Numbered from the stretch's first letter, positions 33,443-42,094 are shown. The stretch: 64,000 bases of DNA from Streptomyces sp. GESEQ-35 (GCF_017948485.1 NZ_JAFFSX010000019.1:62001-126000), one strand, 5' to 3'. Notes: generated by a model from the letters alone, not told the origin. Numbers and translations: made by a program.

Positions 33443-34441
33443 ATGGCCGAGTGGGACATCCGGAAACTTCAGATCCTGCGGACACTGCGCGAACAGGGCA
33501 CCGTGACGGCGACCGCCGAGGCGTTGCGGATGACTCCGTCGGCCGTCTCGCAGCAGCTGACCAACCTGGCGAAACAGCTGGGGGTGCCACTGCTGGAGGC
33601 GCAGGGGCGGCGGGTGCGGCTCACGGACGCGGCCCGGCTGGTGCTGCGCCATGCCGAGGCGGTGTTCGAGCAACTGGAACGGGCGGACGCCGAGTTGGCG
33701 GCGTACGTGCACGGAGAGGTCGGCGAGGTGCGGGTCGGCGCCTTCTCGACGGCGGTGCCCGCCTTGGTCGTACCGGCCGTACGGGCGCTGCGGGCCGCGC
33801 ATCCCGGGGTGAGCGTGCGGGTGCGGGAGGCCGAGGCGGGTCAGGCCTACGAGTTGCTGGCCGCCGGAGAGGTGGATCTGGCCTTGTCGCTGGCCGCCCA
33901 GGCACCGAGCGCCGCGGACCCGCGGTTCACCCGCCTGCCCTTGCTCGCCGATCCCCTGGACATCGCCCTCCCGCACGACCACCCGCTCGCCTCCACCGAG
34001 CCACTGAGGCTCGCCGACCTCGCCGCCGAGCCGTGGATCTTCGGGGGGAGCGGGCCGTGGTCCGACATCACGCGAGGGGCGTGCGAGGCTGCCGGGTTCA
34101 GCCCGTATCAGGGGCACTCGGCGGCCGGGTGGACCGCGATTCTGGCGATGGTGGAGGCGGGGATGGGGGTGGCGTTGGTGCCGCGGATGGTGGGGGTGCG
34201 GCGCGAGGGCGTGGCGATGCGGGAGCTGGGCGGTGACCGGCCGGTCCGGCATGTGGTTGCGGCTGTGCGGAAGGGGGCGGAGGAGGGGGGTGCCTTGGGG
34301 AGGGTGCTCGGGACGATGGGGGAGGTTGCTGCGGGGCTGTCCGGCCAGGAGGGGGAGGTTGTGGGGGATGGGCTGGAGGTGGCGGAAGCGGGTGTTGTGG
34401 CGGGCGACGGGCCATCAGGGAGGGGAACAGGAACCCGGTGA
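33443..34441 (+). CDS. LysR-family transcriptional regulator
   Basis: A 332-residue LTTR. The N-terminal helix-turn-helix (LQILRTLREQGTVTATAEAL and MTPSAVSQQLTNLAKQLGVP) is followed by a type-2 periplasmic-binding fold (residues ~95-290) with GEVRVGAFSTAVPALV. The C terminus is about 30 residues longer than usual and Gly-rich; its coding strand is strikingly G-rich and overlaps an antisense gene. It is cotranscribed with the EamA exporter and probably regulates it. Confidence 0.88.
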   Translation: MAEWDIRKLQILRTLREQGTVTATAEALRMTPSAVSQQLTNLAKQLGVPLLEAQGRRVRLTDAARLVLRHAEAVFEQLERADAELAAYVHGEVGEVRVGAFSTAVPALVVPAVRALRAAHPGVSVRVREAEAGQAYELLAAGEVDLALSLAAQAPSAADPRFTRLPLLADPLDIALPHDHPLASTEPLRLADLAAEPWIFGGSGPWSDITRGACEAAGFSPYQGHSAAGWTAILAMVEAGMGVALVPRMVGVRREGVAMRELGGDRPVRHVVAAVRKGAEEGGALGRVLGTMGEVAAGLSGQEGEVVGDGLEVAEAGVVAGDGPSGRGTGTR

Positions 34442-34598
34442 CCGCTCCCAGGACCGTCCCGAGCAGACCGGCGAGCAGGAGATCCAGTCCGAAACCGGAC
34501 TCAAGTAACTCCGGCGGCCCCGACACAATGGCCCCGAAAACGCCCATGAGGAGTGCTCCGCGGCAGCGGCGGCGCAGACTCGGCCAGTTCCTCCTCAT
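34098..34598 (-). CDS. small membrane protein with Pro-rich tail, antisense to the LysR gene end
   Basis: A 166-residue frame starting at ATG 34598 after a strong AAGGAG site at 34605-34610. Residues 1-65 contain one or two hydrophobic segments (LLMGVFGAIVSGPPELL; LDLLLAGLLGTVLGAVTGFLFPSLM), which look like a genuine membrane protein. The remaining ~100 residues are Pro/Ala/Ser-rich and lie opposite the LysR 3' end (overlap 34098-34441), so they may be an antisense artefact; a real protein could end early through a frameshift in one of the G/C runs. I do not recognise it. Confidence 0.5.
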   Translation of the reverse strand: MRRNWPSLRRRCRGALLMGVFGAIVSGPPELLESGFGLDLLLAGLLGTVLGAVTGFLFPSLMARRPPQHPLPPPPAHPPQPPPPGRTAPQQPPPSSRAPSPRHPPPPPPSAQPQPHAGPAGHRPAPASPRPRAAPPPSAAPTPPPSPPPPSPESRSTRPPSAPDTG

Positions 34599-34623
34599 CG
34601 AGATCTCCTTGTGCCGAAGTAGA

Positions 34624-34654
34624 GGGGGCGCCCGGCGTAGTGCCGGGCGCCCCC
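34624..34654. terminator. terminator downstream of pepN
   Basis: GGGGGCGCCCGGC (34624-34636) pairs perfectly with GCCGGGCGCCCCC (34642-34654) over a 5-base loop, 28 bases after the pepN stop. It separates pepN from the small membrane protein gene on the same strand. Confidence 0.85.
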
Positions 34655-34681
34655 TCGACGTACGAAGGACTGACCTGCGAA

Positions 34682-37252
34682 CTACTGCTCCGCGTCCGCC
34701 GCCTGGGCCTTCAGGGCGCGCTCGACGCCGGAGCGGGACTCCGAGATCAGTCGGCGCAGGGCCGCGTTGGGCTCGGCGGAGGCCAGCCAGGTGTCGGTCT
34801 TGGTGAGCGTTTCCTGGGAGACCTGGACGGTCGGGTAGAGGCCGATCGCGATCTGCTGGGCGATCTCGTGCGAGCGGGAGTCCCAGATGTCCTTGACGAC
34901 GTCGAAGAACGTGTCGGCGTACGGCGCCAGCAGCTCGCGCTGGTCGGTCTGGACGAAGCCCGAGATGACCGCTTCCTGGACGGCGTTGGGGAGCTTGTCG
35001 GACTCGATGACCGACGCCCAGGCCTCCGCCTTCGCCTCCGGGGTGGGCCTGGCCGCGCGGGCGGTCGCCGCGTGCCGCTCGCCCGCCGCCGTCTTGTCGC
35101 GCTCGTACTCGCCCGCGATCTCCGCCTCGTCGAACCGGCCCACGGCCGTGAGGCGCTGGACGAACGCCCAGCGCAGCTCGGTGTCGACCACCAGGCCCTC
35201 GATCGTGTGGGAACCGTCCAGCAGCGCATCGAGCAGGTCCAGCTGCTCCGGCGTACGAGCCGTCGCCGCGAACGCCCGCGCCCAGGCCAGCTGGTGGTCG
35301 CTGCCCGGCGTCGCCGCCCGCAGATGGGCCAGCGTGGCGTCCGTCCAGCGGGTCAGCAGGGCCTCGCGGGTGGCCGGGGCGGCGTACAGGTCGATCGCCA
35401 GCTTCACCTGGCGCTGTAGCGACTGCACGAGGCCGATGTCGGACTCCTTGCCGATGCCCGACATGACCAGGGAGAGGTAGTCGCGGGTCGCCAGCTCCGC
35501 GTCCCGGGTCATGTCCCATGCCGACGCCCAGCACAGAGCGCGGGGGAGGGAGGACTCGAAGTCGCCCAGGTGCTCGGTCACGAAGGCGAGGGACTTCTCG
35601 TCGAGGCGGACCTTGGAGTACGAGAGGTCGTCGTCGTTGAGCAGGATCACGTCCGGGCGGCGCTTTCCCACCAGCTGCGGTACGGCGGTCAGTTCGCCGT
35701 CCACGTCCAGCTCGATCCGCTCGTCGCGCACCAGCTTGCCGCTGTCGTCGTCGAGGTCGTAGAGGCCGACGGCGATGCGGTGCGGCCGGAGGGTCGGCTC
35801 GCCCTTGGCGCCCGCCGGGAGCGCCGGGGCCTCCTGGCGGATCGCGAAGGAGGTGATGACACCGTCCGCGTCCGTCTCGATCTCCGGGCGCAGGATGTTG
35901 ATGCCGGCCGTCTCCAGCCACAGCTTCGACCAGGTTTTCAGGTCACGCCCGGAGGTCTCCTCCAGGGCGCCGAGGAGGTCGGACAGGCGCGTGTTGCCGT
36001 ACGCGTGCGCCTTGAAGTACGCCTGCACGCCCCGGAAGAACTCGTCCATGCCGACGTACGCCACGAGCTGCTTCAGGACGCTCGCGCCCTTCGCGTACGT
36101 GATGCCGTCGAAGTTGACGAGCACGTCGTCCAGGTCGCGGATCTCGGCCATGATCGGGTGGGTGGACGGCAGTTGGTCCTGCCGGTAGGCCCACGTCTTC
36201 ATGGAGTTGGCGAAGCTGGTCCAGGAGTGCGGCCAGCGCGACTCGGGGGCGTACGCCTGGCAGGCGATGGAGGTGTACGTGGCGAACGACTCGTTCAGCC
36301 ACAGGTCGTTCCACCACTCCATGGTGACCAGGTCGCCGAACCACATGTGGGCCAGCTCGTGCAGAATCGTCTCGGCCCGCATCTCGTACGCGGCGTCCGT
36401 CACCTTCGACCGGAACACGTACTGGTCGCGGATCGTCACCGCGCCCGCGTTCTCCATCGCGCCCGCGTTGAACTCCGGCACGAACAGCTGGTCGTACTTC
36501 TTGAACGGGTACGCGTAGTCGAACTTCTCCTGGAACCAGTCGAAGCCCTGCCTGGTCACCTCGAAGATCGCGTCCGAGTCGAGGAACTCGGCGAGCGACG
36601 GCCGGCAGTAGATGCCCAGCGGCACGGACTGGCCGTTCTTCTCGTACACGCTGTGGACCGAGTGGTACGGGCCGACGATGAGCGCCGTGATGTACGTCGA
36701 GATCCGCGGCGTCGGCTCGAACACCCAGGAGTCGTCCTTGGGCTCGGGCGTCGGCGAGTTGGAGATGACCGTCCAGCCCGTCGGCGCCTTCACGGTGAAC
36801 TGGAAGGTGGCCTTCAGGTCGGGCTGCTCGAAGGAGGCGAAGACGCGGCGGGCGTCCGGGACCTCGAACTGGGTGTAGAGGTAGGCCTGGTTGTCGACCG
36901 GGTCGACGAACCGGTGCAGGCCCTCGCCGGTGTTGGTGTACGCGCAGTCGGCGACGACACGGAGGATGTTCCGGCCTTCCAGAAGCCCCGGCAGGGCGAT
37001 CCGGGAGTCGTTGAAGACCTCGTCGGGGCTGAGCGGATCGCCGTTGAGCGTGACCTCGTGGACGGTCGGGGCGACCAGGTCGATGAAGGACTCCGCGCCG
37101 GTTTCGGCGGCGTCGAAGCGCACCGTGGTCACGGACCGGTAGGTACCGCCCTCTTGCGCGCCGGAGAGGTCGAGATCGATCTCGTACGAGTCAACGGTGA
37201 GCAGCTTGGCTCGCTGCTGCGCCTCTTCGCGAGTCAGGTTTGTGCCAGGCAC
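34682..37252 (-). CDS. pepN: aminopeptidase N (M1 metallopeptidase)
   Basis: An 856-residue cytosolic M1 aminopeptidase. GAMENAG (substrate-binding exopeptidase motif, ~residue 265) and HELAHMWFGDL...NESFA (zinc ligands HExxH-x18-E, ~residue 300) are intact, followed by the C-terminal ERAP1-like helical domain. It removes N-terminal residues from peptides in protein turnover. The GTG start at 37252 has GGAG eight bases upstream. A paralogue, similar throughout, lies at 53435-56023. A strong terminator follows. Confidence 0.97.
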   Translation of the reverse strand: MPGTNLTREEAQQRAKLLTVDSYEIDLDLSGAQEGGTYRSVTTVRFDAAETGAESFIDLVAPTVHEVTLNGDPLSPDEVFNDSRIALPGLLEGRNILRVVADCAYTNTGEGLHRFVDPVDNQAYLYTQFEVPDARRVFASFEQPDLKATFQFTVKAPTGWTVISNSPTPEPKDDSWVFEPTPRISTYITALIVGPYHSVHSVYEKNGQSVPLGIYCRPSLAEFLDSDAIFEVTRQGFDWFQEKFDYAYPFKKYDQLFVPEFNAGAMENAGAVTIRDQYVFRSKVTDAAYEMRAETILHELAHMWFGDLVTMEWWNDLWLNESFATYTSIACQAYAPESRWPHSWTSFANSMKTWAYRQDQLPSTHPIMAEIRDLDDVLVNFDGITYAKGASVLKQLVAYVGMDEFFRGVQAYFKAHAYGNTRLSDLLGALEETSGRDLKTWSKLWLETAGINILRPEIETDADGVITSFAIRQEAPALPAGAKGEPTLRPHRIAVGLYDLDDDSGKLVRDERIELDVDGELTAVPQLVGKRRPDVILLNDDDLSYSKVRLDEKSLAFVTEHLGDFESSLPRALCWASAWDMTRDAELATRDYLSLVMSGIGKESDIGLVQSLQRQVKLAIDLYAAPATREALLTRWTDATLAHLRAATPGSDHQLAWARAFAATARTPEQLDLLDALLDGSHTIEGLVVDTELRWAFVQRLTAVGRFDEAEIAGEYERDKTAAGERHAATARAARPTPEAKAEAWASVIESDKLPNAVQEAVISGFVQTDQRELLAPYADTFFDVVKDIWDSRSHEIAQQIAIGLYPTVQVSQETLTKTDTWLASAEPNAALRRLISESRSGVERALKAQAADAEQ

Positions 37253-37370
37253 GCGGTCATCTCCTCGATATGGGTAGGTTCGGCGGTTCGGTCATCCTTC
37301 CACGGGACCTGCACGAATGTCTCTGACGGTTCGGCAGGGGGGCTGCGGGTTCGTCGTGGCTCGCGTCACT

Positions 37371-37435
37371 GGGGGCTGCGCCCCCAGACCCCCGCTTCGG
37401 CCCAAGGGCCTCGTCCTCAAACGCCGGACGGGCTG
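37371..37435. repeat. Streptomyces interspersed repeat upstream of pepN
   Basis: Starts with the hairpin GGGGGCTGCGCCCCC and continues with CTTCGGCCCAAGGGCC and CAAACGCCGGACGGGCTG, words I know from many Streptomyces intergenic regions. It lies in the 249-bp divergent gap between pepN and the DUF1203 gene. Confidence 0.75.
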
Positions 37436-37501
37436 GATGGTGTGAACGCCCTGTCCGTATCCCGCCAGTCATCCGCACGCGGCCGCGGCAGCCTGGGATG
37501 C

Positions 37502-37972
37502 ATGACGACCTACATCGCACGACCCATCACCCCCGTGATCCTGAAGGAGCTTCGCTCTGCTGACGACGCGGGGCGCGAGTTGGTTCCCGTGATCGATGAG
37601 GAGGGTGGAGCGCCGCTGCGCTGCTGTCTGCGCCGGAGCGAGCCCGGGGAGCGGATCGCCCTCGTCTCGTACGCCCCGCTGCGCCGCTGGGCGGCTGTGA
37701 CGGGCGTGGATCCCGGCGCGTACGACGAGCAGGGCCCGGTCTTCATCCACGCCGAGGAGTGCCCGGGGCCCGACCCGGACGGCTACCCCTTCGCCAACGC
37801 CCACCGCACGGTTCGCCGCTACTCGGCCGAGGGCCGCATCCTGGGCGGGGCGCTGGTCGGCGCCCCCGACGACGAGGCCTTCCGGCAGGCGTTCGACGAC
37901 CCGGCGGTGGCGCTCGCCCAGGTGCGGGCCGTGGAGTACGGGTGCTTCCTGTACGAGGTGCGGCGGCCGTAG
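37502..37972 (+). CDS. DUF1203 family protein
   Basis: A 156-residue soluble protein. The pattern LRCCLRRSEPGERIALVSYAP, GPVFIHAEECPGP, YP..NAHRTVRRYSA and a C-terminal VEYGCFLYEV matches DUF1203, a family of unknown function with conserved Cys and His residues that could bind metal. It stands alone, divergent from pepN, and is followed by the MFS gene 56 bases on. Confidence 0.85.
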   Translation: MTTYIARPITPVILKELRSADDAGRELVPVIDEEGGAPLRCCLRRSEPGERIALVSYAPLRRWAAVTGVDPGAYDEQGPVFIHAEECPGPDPDGYPFANAHRTVRRYSAEGRILGGALVGAPDDEAFRQAFDDPAVALAQVRAVEYGCFLYEVRRP

Positions 37973-38028
37973 CGGGAGAAGCGTGCCTGGCCGTTGTCCC
38001 GGGGCCGGTCACGGAAAAGGGTGGGGGA

Positions 38029-39420
38029 ATGTCCCCCGCCACGACCGGGGCCACCACCCCATGGGGCATGCCGGCCCCTTCCCGCCCCTGGATCGCCGTC
38101 CTCGCCCTCGCCACCGCCACCTTCTCCGTCGTCACCACGGAGATGCTGCCGGTCGGCCTGCTCACCTCCCTCGGTGCCGGTCTGCACGTCTCCCCCGGCA
38201 CCGCGGGCCTCGCCCTCACCCTGCCCGGACTGGTCGCGGCCCTCTCCGCCCCGCTGCTGCCGGTCGCCGTGCGCCGGGCCGACCGCCGTACCGTCCTGTG
38301 CGGGCTGCTGCTACTGCTCGCGGCGGCCGACCTGCTCTCCGCGCTCGCCCCGCATCTGGCCGTGCTGCTGGTCGCCCGCGCCCTCGTCGGGGTGTGTATC
38401 GGCGGGGTGTGGGCGGTGGCCGCGGGCCTGGGTGCCCGGCTGGTGCCCGCGGCCTCGGCGGGACGGGCCACCTCGCTGGTCTTCAGCGGTATCGCGGTCG
38501 CCTCGGTGCTCGGCGTTCCGGCCGGCACCTTCCTCGGTGCGCTGGCGGGCTGGCGCTGGGCGTTCGCCGCGCCGGCCGGGCTCGCCCTGGCCGTCGCGGC
38601 GGTCCTGGCGGTGGCGCTGCCTCCGCTGCCCGCCGAGCGGCCGGTCCGGCTCGGCACGTTCCCGGGGCTGCTGCGCACCCCGCAGGTGGCGCGCGGCCTG
38701 CTCGCCGTCGCCCTGCTGGTCACCGGCCACTTCGCCGCGTACACCTACGTCCGCCCGGTCCTGGAGCGCGTCCCGGACACCGGCCCCGCCCTGGTCAGCG
38801 CCCTCCTGCTCGGCTACGGCCTCGCGGGCATCGCCGGCACGTTCGCCTGCGGCGCGCTGAGCGCTCCGCTGGGGGTGCCGCGATATGTCGTCGAGCGTCT
38901 GCGGCGCCGTCGTGGCTGGTCGCTCCCCCAAGTTCTCGGCTTCGCTCGAACCCGGGGGGACCCCCATCGCGGCGGTAGCCGCACATCGATAACAGCCCCG
39001 CGCCCCTTCGGGGCGCTGCCGAACCGGAGCGGACTTCACCCGACCTGCTCAGCGGCCCGCGATCCACGCCGGGCGCTGCTGGCGATCTGCGCGGGCCTCG
39101 GCAGCGTTGTCCTGCTCCTGGTCCCCGCCGGCCGTTCGCTCATCGCGTCCACCGTTCTCCTCGTCCTCTGGGGACTGGCATACGGCGGTGTCTCCGTCGC
39201 CGCCCAGAACTGGCTCTCGGCGGCAGTCCCGCAGGCCCGCGAGGCGGCGTCGGCGCTGTTCGCCGGGGTCTTCAACAGCGCCATAGCACTCGGCGCCTTC
39301 CTCGGCGGCCGTGCCGCGGACGGCCCCGGGCTCTCCGCCGTACTGGCGCTCGGGGCGGGTCTGGCGCTGCTCGCGGTGCCGGTCCTCGGGTGCGCGAAGG
39401 GGCCGGCCGACCGCGGGTGA
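38029..39420 (+). CDS. MFS exporter interrupted in frame by a repeat element
   Basis: A 463-residue major facilitator protein of the arabinose-efflux / YdhP type. Membrane segments are evident from residue ~20 onward, with VVTTEMLPVGLL in TM1 and ALVGVCIGGVWAVAAGL in TM4. Between about residues 280 and 343 the sequence changes abruptly to a hydrophilic, basic stretch (VERLRRRRGWSLPQVLGFA; TAPRPFGALPNRSGL) encoded by an interspersed intergenic-type repeat; transporter sequence then resumes (DPRRALLAICAGLGSVVLLL). The reading frame survives, adding about 60 residues between TM8 and TM9. Whether the transporter still works is unknown. Confidence 0.85.
   Translation: MSPATTGATTPWGMPAPSRPWIAVLALATATFSVVTTEMLPVGLLTSLGAGLHVSPGTAGLALTLPGLVAALSAPLLPVAVRRADRRTVLCGLLLLLAAADLLSALAPHLAVLLVARALVGVCIGGVWAVAAGLGARLVPAASAGRATSLVFSGIAVASVLGVPAGTFLGALAGWRWAFAAPAGLALAVAAVLAVALPPLPAERPVRLGTFPGLLRTPQVARGLLAVALLVTGHFAAYTYVRPVLERVPDTGPALVSALLLGYGLAGIAGTFACGALSAPLGVPRYVVERLRRRRGWSLPQVLGFARTRGDPHRGGSRTSITAPRPFGALPNRSGLHPTCSAARDPRRALLAICAGLGSVVLLLVPAGRSLIASTVLLVLWGLAYGGVSVAAQNWLSAAVPQAREAASALFAGVFNSAIALGAFLGGRAADGPGLSAVLALGAGLALLAVPVLGCAKGPADRG
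38900..39020. repeat. nested interspersed repeat inside the MFS gene, copy B
   Basis: Begins GCGGCGCCGTCGTGGCTGG and ends CGCCCCTTCGGGGCGCTGCC. Compared with copy C (39492-39576, opposite orientation) it shares both outer parts and has an extra block at 38934-38966 (TCCCCCAAGTTCTCGGC to ACCCCCAT), itself a known Streptomyces repeat, so one repeat is nested in another. It lies wholly inside coding sequence. Confidence 0.75.
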
Positions 39421-39491
39421 CCGGCCCTCCGGCGTCCGGCGATTCGCCCTGGCCAATTGGCAGATGCGCCCGCTGGAAGCCGGCTTCGGTT

Positions 39492-39576
39492 GGGCAACGC
39501 CCCGTAAGGGGCGCGGGGCTGTTGTCGATTTGCGGCTACCGCCGCGTGGGCGCGACCAGCCACGACGGACCCGCAG
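39492..39576. repeat. interspersed repeat downstream of the MFS gene, copy C
   Basis: Contains GCCCCGTAAGGGGCG, GCGGGGCTGTTGTCGAT, TGCGGCTACCGCCGC and GCGACCAGCCACGACGG. It is the reverse-orientation counterpart of copy B without the nested block, about 470 bp away; the two form an inverted pair around the 3' part of the MFS gene. It also separates the convergent MFS and asd genes and may terminate both. Confidence 0.75.
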
Positions 39577-39629
39577 ACGATCGACGGCCCATCGCGGCTA
39601 TACCCGCAGCCTTCACACGGTCGGGGGCC

Positions 39630-40649
39630 TTACTTGCCGCTCAGCTCCGCCGCGACCAGCTCCGCGATCTGTACCGCGTTCAGGGCCGCGCCCTTGCGGA
39701 GGTTGTCGTTGGAGACGAAGAGGGCGAGGCCGTTGTCGACGGTCTCGTCGGTGCGGATGCGGCCGACGTACGACGGGTCCTTGCCGGCGGCCTGGAGGGG
39801 GGTCGGGATGTCGGAGAGCTCGACGCCCGGGGCGCCGGCCAGCAGCTCGGTGGCGCGCTCGGCGCTGATCGGGCGGGCGAAGCGGGCGTTGACCTGGAGG
39901 GAGTGGCCGGAGAAGACGGGGACGCGCACGCAGGTGCCGGAGACCTTGAGCTCCGGGATCTCCAGGATCTTGCGGGACTCGTTGCGCAGCTTCTGCTCCT
40001 CGTCGGTCTCGTTCAGACCGTCGTCGACGAGGTTGCCCGCGAAGGGCAGCACGTTGAAGGCGATGGGGCGCTTGTAGACCTGCGGCTCGGGGAAGTCGAT
40101 CGCCTCGCCGTCGTGGGTGAGCTGGTCGGCGTCGGCGATGACCTTCTGCGCCTGGCCGTGCAGCTCGGCGACGCCCGCAAGACCGGAGCCGGAGACCGCC
40201 TGGTAGGTGGCGACGACCAGCGCCTCCAGGCCCGCCTCCGCGTGCAGCGGCTTCAGCACCGGCATCGCGGCCATCGTCGTGCAGTTCGGGTTGGCGATGA
40301 TGCCCTTGGGGCGGTCCGCGATCGCGTGCGGGTTCACCTCGGACACCACCAGGGGTACGTCCGGGTCGCGGCGCCACGCGGAGGAGTTGTCGATCACGAC
40401 CGCGCCCTGCGCGGCGACCTTCTCGGCCAGCGCCCGGGAGGTCGCGCCGCCCGCAGAGAACAGCACGATGTCCAGGTCCGAGTAGTCGGCGGTCGCCGCG
40501 TCCTCCACCGTCACGCCGTCCAGGGCCGTCCCCGCCGAGCGGGCCGAGGCGAACAGACGCAGCTCGGTGACCGGGAAGGCGCGCTCCTTGAGGATCCTGC
40601 GCATGACCGTACCGACCTGACCGGTGGCTCCGACGATTCCGACCCTCAC
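39630..40649 (-). CDS. asd: aspartate-semialdehyde dehydrogenase
   Basis: A 339-residue enzyme that reduces aspartyl phosphate to aspartate semialdehyde for Lys, Met, Thr and peptidoglycan DAP synthesis. VGIVGATGQVGTVM is the NADP-binding loop, IIANPNCTTMAAMPVLKPL carries the catalytic Cys (~residue 129), and FSGHSLQVNARF contains the conserved active-site His. GTG 40649 is chosen for the AAGGAG site five bases upstream rather than the in-frame ATG further out. It diverges from the sigma-factor operon. Confidence 0.96.
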   Translation of the reverse strand: MRVGIVGATGQVGTVMRRILKERAFPVTELRLFASARSAGTALDGVTVEDAATADYSDLDIVLFSAGGATSRALAEKVAAQGAVVIDNSSAWRRDPDVPLVVSEVNPHAIADRPKGIIANPNCTTMAAMPVLKPLHAEAGLEALVVATYQAVSGSGLAGVAELHGQAQKVIADADQLTHDGEAIDFPEPQVYKRPIAFNVLPFAGNLVDDGLNETDEEQKLRNESRKILEIPELKVSGTCVRVPVFSGHSLQVNARFARPISAERATELLAGAPGVELSDIPTPLQAAGKDPSYVGRIRTDETVDNGLALFVSNDNLRKGAALNAVQIAELVAAELSGK

Positions 40650-40749
40650 GGCGACTCCTTCTACGTGTACGTGCATGTCTGCGGCTTTTCCATCATGCGG
40701 CCGACCCGGGTCCGCCTGTCCAATTCTTTGCTCTCCATGCCCGAGGAAT

Positions 40750-40772
40750 GGAACGCCGGACCGTGTGACGTA
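40750..40772 (+). promoter_or_regulatory. possible ECF-type promoter before the sigma gene
   Basis: GGAAC (40750-40754) and CGTA (40769-40772) resemble ECF -35 and -10 words, but the 14-base gap is short for known ECF promoters. If real it would allow the sigma factor to activate its own operon. Confidence 0.25.
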
Positions 40773-40857
40773 CGCCTCTGTATGAATTTCCCGGGGCCGG
40801 CCGAACGTTTCCGTCGCCTGCGGCGTCGTAGAGGAAACGCGGTGAGGGGGGTGGCTT

Positions 40858-41379
40858 GTGCTGCGCAGAAAGGCCCGCCGTGGCCAAGAGGACGATGATC
40901 CTCTGGACGCGGCTCAGGAACGCCGGGTGCGGGCGGTGCTCGCGCTGGGCGGTGTGCCGCAGACGGATCTGCCGGACGGGGTGCAGCAGGTCCGCCTGCG
41001 GCTGCTGGAGCGGGCGGCGAAGGGGTACGAGGCCCCGCGCGACGTCTCCGCGTGGGCGGCCGTCGTCGCCTCCAACCTGGCCATGGACTGGCACCGCGCC
41101 AAGCGCCGGCAGGAGCGCATCGGCGAGCGGCTCGCCTCCCTGCGCCAGCTTGAGCACCCCTCGGGTGAGGACACCAGCGTGCTCTCCCTCGCCGTCGCAC
41201 AGGGACTCGACGAGCTCCCCGACTCCCAGCGCCAGGTCCTCGTCCTGCGCTTCTACGCCGACCTGCCCGTCCGCTCGATCGCCGACGAACTCGGCATCCC
41301 GGAAGGCACGGTCAAGAGCAGGCTGCACACGGCGGTACGGGCTCTGCGCGCCCGCCTGCACGAGGACGAGGTGGTGTGA
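40858..41379 (+). CDS. RNA polymerase sigma factor, ECF type
   Basis: A 173-residue sigma-70 family protein. Region 2 is seen around residues 25-85 (VSAWAAVVASNLAMDWHRAKRR at its end) and region 4 around 110-165: LDELPDSQRQVLVLRFYADLPVRSIADELGIPEGTVKSRLHTAVRALR (outline), with the helix-turn-helix. The size and two-region structure indicate the ECF group. The GTG start follows a G-rich leader. Two bases after its stop begins a membrane protein gene, the usual place for an anti-sigma factor. Confidence 0.88.
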   Translation: MLRRKARRGQEDDDPLDAAQERRVRAVLALGGVPQTDLPDGVQQVRLRLLERAAKGYEAPRDVSAWAAVVASNLAMDWHRAKRRQERIGERLASLRQLEHPSGEDTSVLSLAVAQGLDELPDSQRQVLVLRFYADLPVRSIADELGIPEGTVKSRLHTAVRALRARLHEDEVV

Positions 41380-41380
41380 C

Positions 41381-42094
41381 GTGACCGCCGAACACAACGG
41401 CGCCGACGCGCTGATGGCCGCGCTCACCGACGAGCCGCTCACGGACGAGACCCGCGCGGACGCCGACTTCATGGCCGAGCACCGGTCGGCTCTCACCGAT
41501 GTGGCGTCGCTGCGCGAGCAGTTGGGGATCATCGGGGACGCGCTGGCCGCCGAGCCGGTGCAGAAGAAGGCCGACAAGCCCGCTCCGGTACGGCCGAGGG
41601 GGCGGCGGCCGCTCAAGGTCGCGCTGGGCGGGCTCGCCGTGGCGTGTGCCGTCGCGCTTTTCGCGGGGATGGGGTGGCTCGTCGTGCAGTCCGGGGGCGG
41701 GGTCGGCGTGACCGACAGCGACGACGGCGGCAGCGCAGCTTCGGACTCCTCGGGGCAGAACGAGGGCGCGGTGAAGGACAGCAGCGCCCTCTACCTTGCC
41801 TGCGCCCGCCTCGTCGTCGAGGGCACGGTCACCGCTGTGGTGCCGGTCCCCGGCACCACCCAGGAACGCGTCACCCTGGACGTCACCCGCTACTACAAGC
41901 CCGCCAAGGGCGAGGACGAGGTCGTCTTCGTCATGGACGAGGACATTCTCAACAAGGGCGACCACGCCCTGATCGGCCTCCCGCGGAACGCGGCCTCGCC
42001 CGACATGTGGGCCGTCGGCAGGAAGGACATCGATCGCGAACGGGCCTGGATCACCCGGGCCCTGCCCGAGTCCCGCACCCTCACCTGCGAATGA
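41381..42094 (+). CDS. putative membrane-anchored anti-sigma or accessory protein
   Basis: A 237-residue bitopic protein: a cytosolic N-terminal domain of ~65 acidic/helical residues (GADALMAALTDEPLTDETRAD), one span (VALGGLAVACAVALFAGMGWLVV, ~residues 68-90), then an extracytoplasmic domain with a Ser/Gly/Asp-rich linker and a small beta-rich domain ending in CE. Its position two bases after the ECF-like sigma gene strongly suggests sigma control, but no zinc-binding ZAS motif (HxxxCxxC) is visible, so it would be a non-ZAS type. Confidence 0.7.
   Translation: MTAEHNGADALMAALTDEPLTDETRADADFMAEHRSALTDVASLREQLGIIGDALAAEPVQKKADKPAPVRPRGRRPLKVALGGLAVACAVALFAGMGWLVVQSGGGVGVTDSDDGGSAASDSSGQNEGAVKDSSALYLACARLVVEGTVTAVVPVPGTTQERVTLDVTRYYKPAKGEDEVVFVMDEDILNKGDHALIGLPRNAASPDMWAVGRKDIDRERAWITRALPESRTLTCE

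Noticed and set aside
34599..35921. Upstream extension of the small membrane protein into the pepN gene
   Set aside because: It lies in another frame of pepN and reads as Arg/Gly-rich sequence; the ribosome-binding site at 34605 marks the true start.
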